NCBI GenBank assembly: GCA_017938765.1
Contig: JAGBAX010000022.1
Span: 50,538-114,537 of the forward strand
DNA length: 64,000 bases
Direction: 5' to 3'
Source: Alistipes sp.
GTDB taxonomy: Bacteria > Bacteroidota > Bacteroidia > Bacteroidales > Rikenellaceae
A program made the translations under genes and the position numbers. The notes beneath the pieces are model-generated. The model made no database searches. It was given only the letters and a program-made list of their open reading frames with translations, and had not been told where the DNA came from. This document shows, in pieces, positions 60,298 to 64,000 of this stretch. The stretch's first letter is position 1. Each line of letters starts with the position of its first letter.

Positions 60298-61014
60298 ATG
60301 ACTCCACAACAATTTACCCAGAAGTTTCGTGAGGCATTTAGCGAGGTTGCGCCGCTACCTATCGCCTTTTGGTATGGCGACACAGCTGTTAATCCAGAGA
60401 GCCGAGTGCCTCGTTGTATGATTGGCGCAATTCGCAAGGTGTGTGAGGGTAATTCATTGACTCTCAGCACCGAAAATGTACAGTGTGGAGGTGGTGGGCT
60501 ATATACCGCCTTTCGCCCGATGCCTGAGCGCGTGCCGCTCTTTGTTTCCGAAACGGAGCATTATAAGCAGAGCCCAGAGCAGGTTAGAGGATATGTAGAG
60601 AGTCTGGGAATAGAGATTACTGACAAGCCCTATCTTAACTTCGTGCGCGTAGATGAGCTGCAGAGCTGGCAGAGTGTTGAGGCTGTGGTATTTTTCGCTA
60701 CGCCCGATATTCTGTCGGGACTTTGCACTTGGGCGTTTTACGATAATGATGCCGACGATGCAGTTGTGACGAAGTTTGCTTCTGGCTGTGCTGCTGTGGT
60801 CTCATTTGCCACAACGGAGAATCGCAAGGGTGGTAGAAGTTGTTTTCTGGGTATGTTTGACCCCTCGGCGCGCCCGCTTGTACCGAAGAATGAACTGACT
60901 TTTGCCGTGCCGATGAGTCGCTTTTCGCAGATGCTCAACACAATGTCCGTCTCGGCACTCTATCAGAAGGCTTTTTCGGCTGTTAGACGTAGAATAAATG
61001 GAGAGATAAAATGA
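60298..61014 (+). CDS. DUF169 family protein
   Basis: The 238-residue protein matches the DUF169 pattern: PLPIAFWYGDTAVNPESRVPRCM, 'GGGGLYTAF', 'SGLCTWAFYDNDADDAVVTKFASGCA'. It contains several conserved cysteines. The function of the family is unknown; its members often sit near redox or one-carbon genes in anaerobes. The gene overlaps the next by 4 nt, so they are translationally coupled. Confidence 0.85.
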   Translation: MTPQQFTQKFREAFSEVAPLPIAFWYGDTAVNPESRVPRCMIGAIRKVCEGNSLTLSTENVQCGGGGLYTAFRPMPERVPLFVSETEHYKQSPEQVRGYVESLGIEITDKPYLNFVRVDELQSWQSVEAVVFFATPDILSGLCTWAFYDNDADDAVVTKFASGCAAVVSFATTENRKGGRSCFLGMFDPSARPLVPKNELTFAVPMSRFSQMLNTMSVSALYQKAFSAVRRRINGEIK

Positions 61015-61313
61015 AGAAGATACGAGTTACCGTGATGCGTATTGCACACTATGCAGACCTTATGGCGCAATACGAAAATCCAATTGAACACACTTGCGAT
61101 ATGCGTCTTGGGCAGACCTTTACCGTTGAGAATTGTACAAAACCTGAAGGTATGTGCGATAGTGCTTGGCAGACGCTGCTTCCATTTGTGCGCGATTTGG
61201 CAGAGGGTGGGGGAAATTTCTTTGATGGGTGGATGAAAAACCCCTATTCGGCTATGCTCTCGTGCAATGATGGCTTTAGACCAGTTAGCTTTTATGTTGA
61301 AGTGGTTGAGTAA
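61011..61313 (+). CDS. TIGR04076 family protein
   Basis: The 100-residue protein has the family features KKIRVTVMRIAHYADLMAQY, 'CDMRLGQTFTV' and 'GMCDSAWQTLLPFVRDLAEGG' with 'CNDGFRPVSF' near the end. Function unknown. It shares an operon with DUF169 and the TfoX-ferredoxin fusion; co-occurrence of such proteins hints at an iron-sulfur or redox role (inference). Confidence 0.82.
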   Translation: MKKIRVTVMRIAHYADLMAQYENPIEHTCDMRLGQTFTVENCTKPEGMCDSAWQTLLPFVRDLAEGGGNFFDGWMKNPYSAMLSCNDGFRPVSFYVEVVE

Positions 61314-61333
61314 CTTACAATAAGATAGTTACT

Positions 61334-62425
61334 ATGGCTTGTAGTGAGGATTTTGTGCAGTATATAGTGGAGCAGTGCTCTGGTGCGGGGGAGATTGTGG
61401 CGCGCAAGATGATGGGCGACTACTGTCTCTATTGTGACGGCGTGGTCGTTGGTCTTATTTGCGATAACTCTCTATATATCAAGCCGACAGAGGCTGTCAG
61501 GGCGTTGCTTGATGAAGTAGTTTTCAGAAAGCCGTACGATGGCGCAAAGGACTATTTTTATATCACCAATGTAGACAATAGGGATTATTTGTCAGATATT
61601 GTAAGGACTACGGTAGTCAATATGACAAAGCCAAAAATAAAGAGGAAAAGTAAGAATATGAAGGTCACAACAATATATTTTAGTGCCACATATACCACAA
61701 AGCGCGTGGTTGAGGCGGTGGCAAAAAACCTCTCAAACGAGGTTACAGTCTACGATATTACAAATGATGCACCTACTGACGAGGTTACAATTCCTGCCGA
61801 TGAACTTGTGGTTGTCGGCGTGCCTGTATATGCAGGTCGTGTGCCAGCGATGGCAGCAGAGCGCCTGCGCCGTTTTCGTGGCGAGAGTACCCCTGTGGTG
61901 GTCGTGGCGGTATATGGCAATCGCCACTATGACGATGCTGTTTTGGAGTTGCACGATATTATGACCGAGTGTGGCTTCCGCACCGTCTCGGCAGGTGCTT
62001 TCATTGCACAGCACTCCATCTTTCCAAAGGTCGGCAAGGCTCGCCCCGATGCGGAGGATATGGCTGATATTAAGGCTTTTGCAGAGAAGAGTGCCGAGTT
62101 GGTTACGAAAGGCTTTGGTACGATAGCTCTCTCTGGCAACCGCCCATATAAAGTGCCTGGTGGAATACCTATCTGGCCGACAGCATCAAAAAAATGTACC
62201 GCTTGCGGAGCGTGTGCCCGACTATGCCCGACTGGCGCAATAGACCCCACCTCGCCAAAGGGCGTGGACAAAACGAAGTGCATCAAGTGTGGTCGCTGCA
62301 TCGTGGTCTGCCCCGCAAAAGCACGCCGCTTCTACGGCATAAAATACTCCCTCGCAGCGGCTCGTTTCAACTCCGCCTTCGCTGTCCGCCGAGAGAACGA
62401 AATGTGGTTTGCTGTAGAAAAATAG
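61334..62425 (+). CDS. TfoX_N-flavodoxin-ferredoxin fusion (EFR1-like)
   Basis: The 363-residue protein has three parts. Residues 1-95 match the TfoX N-terminal domain (VARKMMGDYCLYCDGVVVGLICDNSLYIKPT). Residues 109-270 are a flavodoxin (MKVTTIYFSATYTTKRVVEAVA, then GVPVYAGRVP). Residues 285-335 hold two 4Fe-4S motifs, CTACGACARLCP and CIKCGRCIVVCP. EFR1-type proteins normally start at the flavodoxin. An internal ATG (61658; MKVTTIYF) with A/G-rich sequence before it could also be used to make the short form. The frame is continuous across the junction, which contains a Lys-rich linker. Confidence 0.88.
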   Translation: MACSEDFVQYIVEQCSGAGEIVARKMMGDYCLYCDGVVVGLICDNSLYIKPTEAVRALLDEVVFRKPYDGAKDYFYITNVDNRDYLSDIVRTTVVNMTKPKIKRKSKNMKVTTIYFSATYTTKRVVEAVAKNLSNEVTVYDITNDAPTDEVTIPADELVVVGVPVYAGRVPAMAAERLRRFRGESTPVVVVAVYGNRHYDDAVLELHDIMTECGFRTVSAGAFIAQHSIFPKVGKARPDAEDMADIKAFAEKSAELVTKGFGTIALSGNRPYKVPGGIPIWPTASKKCTACGACARLCPTGAIDPTSPKGVDKTKCIKCGRCIVVCPAKARRFYGIKYSLAAARFNSAFAVRRENEMWFAVEK

Positions 62426-62437
62426 ACGAATTTTTAC

Positions 62438-62445
62438 TATCTTTG
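62438..62445 (+). promoter_or_regulatory. -7 box of the small secreted protein gene
   Basis: TATCTTTG 28 nt before the chosen ATG. No good -33 element is seen. Confidence 0.5.
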
Positions 62446-62472
62446 ACTGATAAACATTGAATGGAAAGTTCT

Positions 62473-62865
62473 ATGAAACGACTACTAATTTTTATAATGA
62501 TATGCTTCTGCTGTGCCACTCTGTCTGCGCAGAGTAGGGTATACTGCGAGATTGTTGAGAAGCAAGCCTTGGGCAAGAGGGTTAAGGTAATGATTGACTT
62601 CGGGCAGAAACGTAAAAGGAGCAAGGCTGCGCAAACGCTTGTAAATGAGAGCGGTAAGGAGATTGCCTTCAACTCAAAAATTGACGCACTAAACCATATG
62701 GACTCTCTTGGTTGGAACTTTCTGCAGGCATACACTGTCGTTAGTGGCAGTTCGGGGGACAATGGCTCAACATCAAGCGAGATACACTGGCTCTTGTATA
62801 AGGATGTTACCGAGGGAATTGACCCATACATCGGCATTGAGACCAAAGAGTCGTATAAAAAGTAG
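62473..62865 (+). CDS. Small secreted protein of unknown function
   Basis: The start at 62473 (MKRLLIFIMICFCCATLSAQ) is chosen for its signal peptide; another ATG is 12 nt upstream. The 130-residue protein has no recognised family; an N-terminal 'RVYCEIVEKQALGKRVKVMIDFGQ' and a 'GWNFLQAYTVV' segment appear in many Bacteroidetes hypothetical proteins. It lies between the fusion gene and pncB. Confidence 0.7.
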   Translation: MKRLLIFIMICFCCATLSAQSRVYCEIVEKQALGKRVKVMIDFGQKRKRSKAAQTLVNESGKEIAFNSKIDALNHMDSLGWNFLQAYTVVSGSSGDNGSTSSEIHWLLYKDVTEGIDPYIGIETKESYKK

Positions 62866-62883
62866 CAAACAAAACCTAAAACT

Positions 62884-63705
62884 ATGATAATCACGTCAAT
62901 GCTTGAGAACGACCTCTACAAGTTCTCAATGTCGCATTACTACCAGATTCACTATCCCAATGCGTGGGGTACATTCACCTTCCACGACCGCAACAATACG
63001 CAGTATAGCGACGAATTTCTCGCTGCGCTTAAATGTGAGTTAGTTTCGCTATCTACCTTGAGCCTTCAAGCGGAGGAGTTGCAGTGGGCGGTAAAGACAA
63101 TACACTACATCCCGCAGTGCTTCTGGGAGTGGCTCTGCTACTTCCGCTTTGAGCCGGAGAAGATTGATGTGTGGCTTGATAAAGAGAGACACCTGCACAT
63201 AGAGGTGTCGGATTTGATGTATAAGGTTACCTTCTACGAGATACCTATCCTTGCCATTGTCTCGGAACTCTACCACCGCCATATCGGCGACGGATATCAG
63301 ACCCGCAGCGAGCTTGAGGCGGCAATGATACCAAAGATGGCGGAGAAGGTTACAATAGCCTCACGCCACAACCTCTACTTTGCCGACTTCGGTCTGCGCC
63401 GCCGCTACAATGCCCTCTCGGAGCAGGTGATGATAGAGTATATGAAGGCCAACTGTCCAACCTTTACTGGCACCTCAACGGTCTTATATGCAATGAAATA
63501 CGGCCTTAAGCCTATCGGCACTATGGCGCACGAGTGCTTTATGTTACAGGCGGCTGTTCACACCCCTAAGGAGGCCAATTATGAGGTTATGGAGCGCTGG
63601 GTAGAGGTCTACGATGGTAATCTTGGTACGGTGTTGACCGATACATATACAGTAGATGCCTTTTTAAGAAACTTCTCTATGTATAATCGTCAAAACCAAA
63701 TGTAG
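62884..63705 (+). pseudogene. pncB: Nicotinate phosphoribosyltransferase, C-terminally truncated
   Basis: The first ~268 residues match PncB (MIITSMLENDLYKFSMSHYYQIHYPNAWGTF, 'ADFGLRRRYN', 'GTSTVLYAMKYGLKPIGTMAHE'). The family continues for another ~120 residues past DAFLRNF, including the phosphoribosyl-binding RHDSGDP region. Here the frame becomes non-homologous after '...DAFLRNFSMY' and stops six codons later. The sequence beyond does not resume PncB in any frame. The catalytic half is missing, so the protein is very unlikely to be active. The break coincides with the start of a different sequence block, consistent with an insertion. Confidence 0.85.
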
Positions 63706-63801
63706 CAAAGTCCAAAACCAAACGCGACTTTTCGACCTCAAAGGTCAGTCAAAACGAAATGCGACAAGAATTTGACGCACACACATAAATCAAAGCACAA
63801 T
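63690..63801. other. Left boundary of a probable inserted element
   Basis: From about 63690 the PncB similarity stops and a non-coding stretch begins that carries direct CAAAACCAAA and CAAAACGAAA motifs (63690-63760). The right end of the element is outside the window, so target duplications cannot be checked. Confidence 0.55.
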
Positions 63802-63850
63802 AAAAGAGTCCTCGAATGGCATTTGAATACCATTTGAGGACTCCTCTTTT
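63802..63850. terminator. Long hairpin at the end of the leftward partial gene
   Basis: AAAAGAGTCCTC pairs with GAGGAC..TCTTTT and an inner AATGGCATT/AATACCATT stem. It lies just beyond the stop of the partial leftward ORF and may also be the terminal structure of the inserted element. Confidence 0.75.
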
Positions 63851-63868
63851 ATACCTTCCCTCGGCTTA

Positions 63869-64000
63869 CTATGCAGCCTCTCGTTCAGTGTAGAACATCA
63901 TATCGGTATAGGTGGCATTGTAGTTCATCGTGGCGTTGAACTCAACCTTTCGACATCGAGCGAAAGGGTTGCCTATTGTTTGGTTCTTGCCCAGCCACTC
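63869..64000 (-). CDS. C-terminal 43 residues of an unidentified gene, running off the window
   Basis: The leftward frame is open from the right edge to TAG at 63869. It reads EWLGKNQTIGNPFARC...NYNATYTDMMFYTEREAA. I do not recognise the family. Its position inside what looks like an inserted element suggests an element gene, but that is inference. Confidence 0.5.
   Translation of the reverse strand, partial: EWLGKNQTIGNPFARCRKVEFNATMNYNATYTDMMFYTEREAA

Overview
The window looks like a chromosome segment of a Bacteroidales bacterium, possibly Rikenellaceae/Alistipes-like (genus is inference only). The evidence is the Bacteroidetes-type promoter (a -7 box TAnnTTTG, in the best cases about 20 nt after a TTTG), the order secY-map-infA-rpmJ-rpsM-rpsK-rpsD-rpoA-rplQ, class I fumarase, Bat proteins, a DUF3575 protein, SusC-style receptor architecture with an N-terminal carboxypeptidase-like domain, and many PEGA/LPP20-type cell-envelope proteins. 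No rRNA or tRNA gene was seen.

Layout. 1-4.7 kb: end of the spc/alpha ribosomal operon. 5.0-6.3 kb: pgk. 6.3-10.2 kb: a secreted TonB_C-like protein flanked by a broken duplication, then a leftward ABC-transporter/GntR operon with a clear operator. 10.2-18.9 kb: secreted GH3 beta-glucosidase, a second probable alpha/alpha-barrel glycosidase, then an LPP20-like protein and a five-PEGA-domain outer-membrane protein. 19-25 kb: two divergent AraC regulators, an ECF sigma factor with a tiny sigma-like ORF behind it, and rhaA-rhaB. 25-33.8 kb: purC, tsaC-type enzyme, yebC, an apparently inactive GH2-like protein, asnS, rpoN, a lipoprotein, a DUF3575 protein and a thioesterase. 34-43.4 kb: a tight leftward run batD-batE-recR-sulfatase-META lipoprotein, fumarase, mntP, glnA. 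43.5-49 kb: TonB-dependent receptor with a small Cys-motif membrane partner, and clpB.

49-64 kb is the accessory part. It holds pncA, two adjacent DUF262 proteins (the second with a DUF1524 HNH nuclease end, a GmrSD-like arrangement), a DprA/SLOG-like gene preceded by a long structured leader that occurs twice, a 1086-residue helicase-nuclease-zinc-ribbon-HRDC protein, an FMN reductase, xpt, DUF169, TIGR04076, a TfoX-flavodoxin-ferredoxin fusion, and a pncB cut off by what appears to be the edge of an inserted element whose first gene runs out of the window.

The strongest candidates for something undescribed are (i) the twice-occurring structured RNA around the SLOG gene at 54.5-55.3 kb, where paired arms differ in sequence but keep pairing, next to a DUF262 pair and a helicase-nuclease, and (ii) a family of 100-165 nt nested palindromes placed after housekeeping genes, three of which share the same apical loop.
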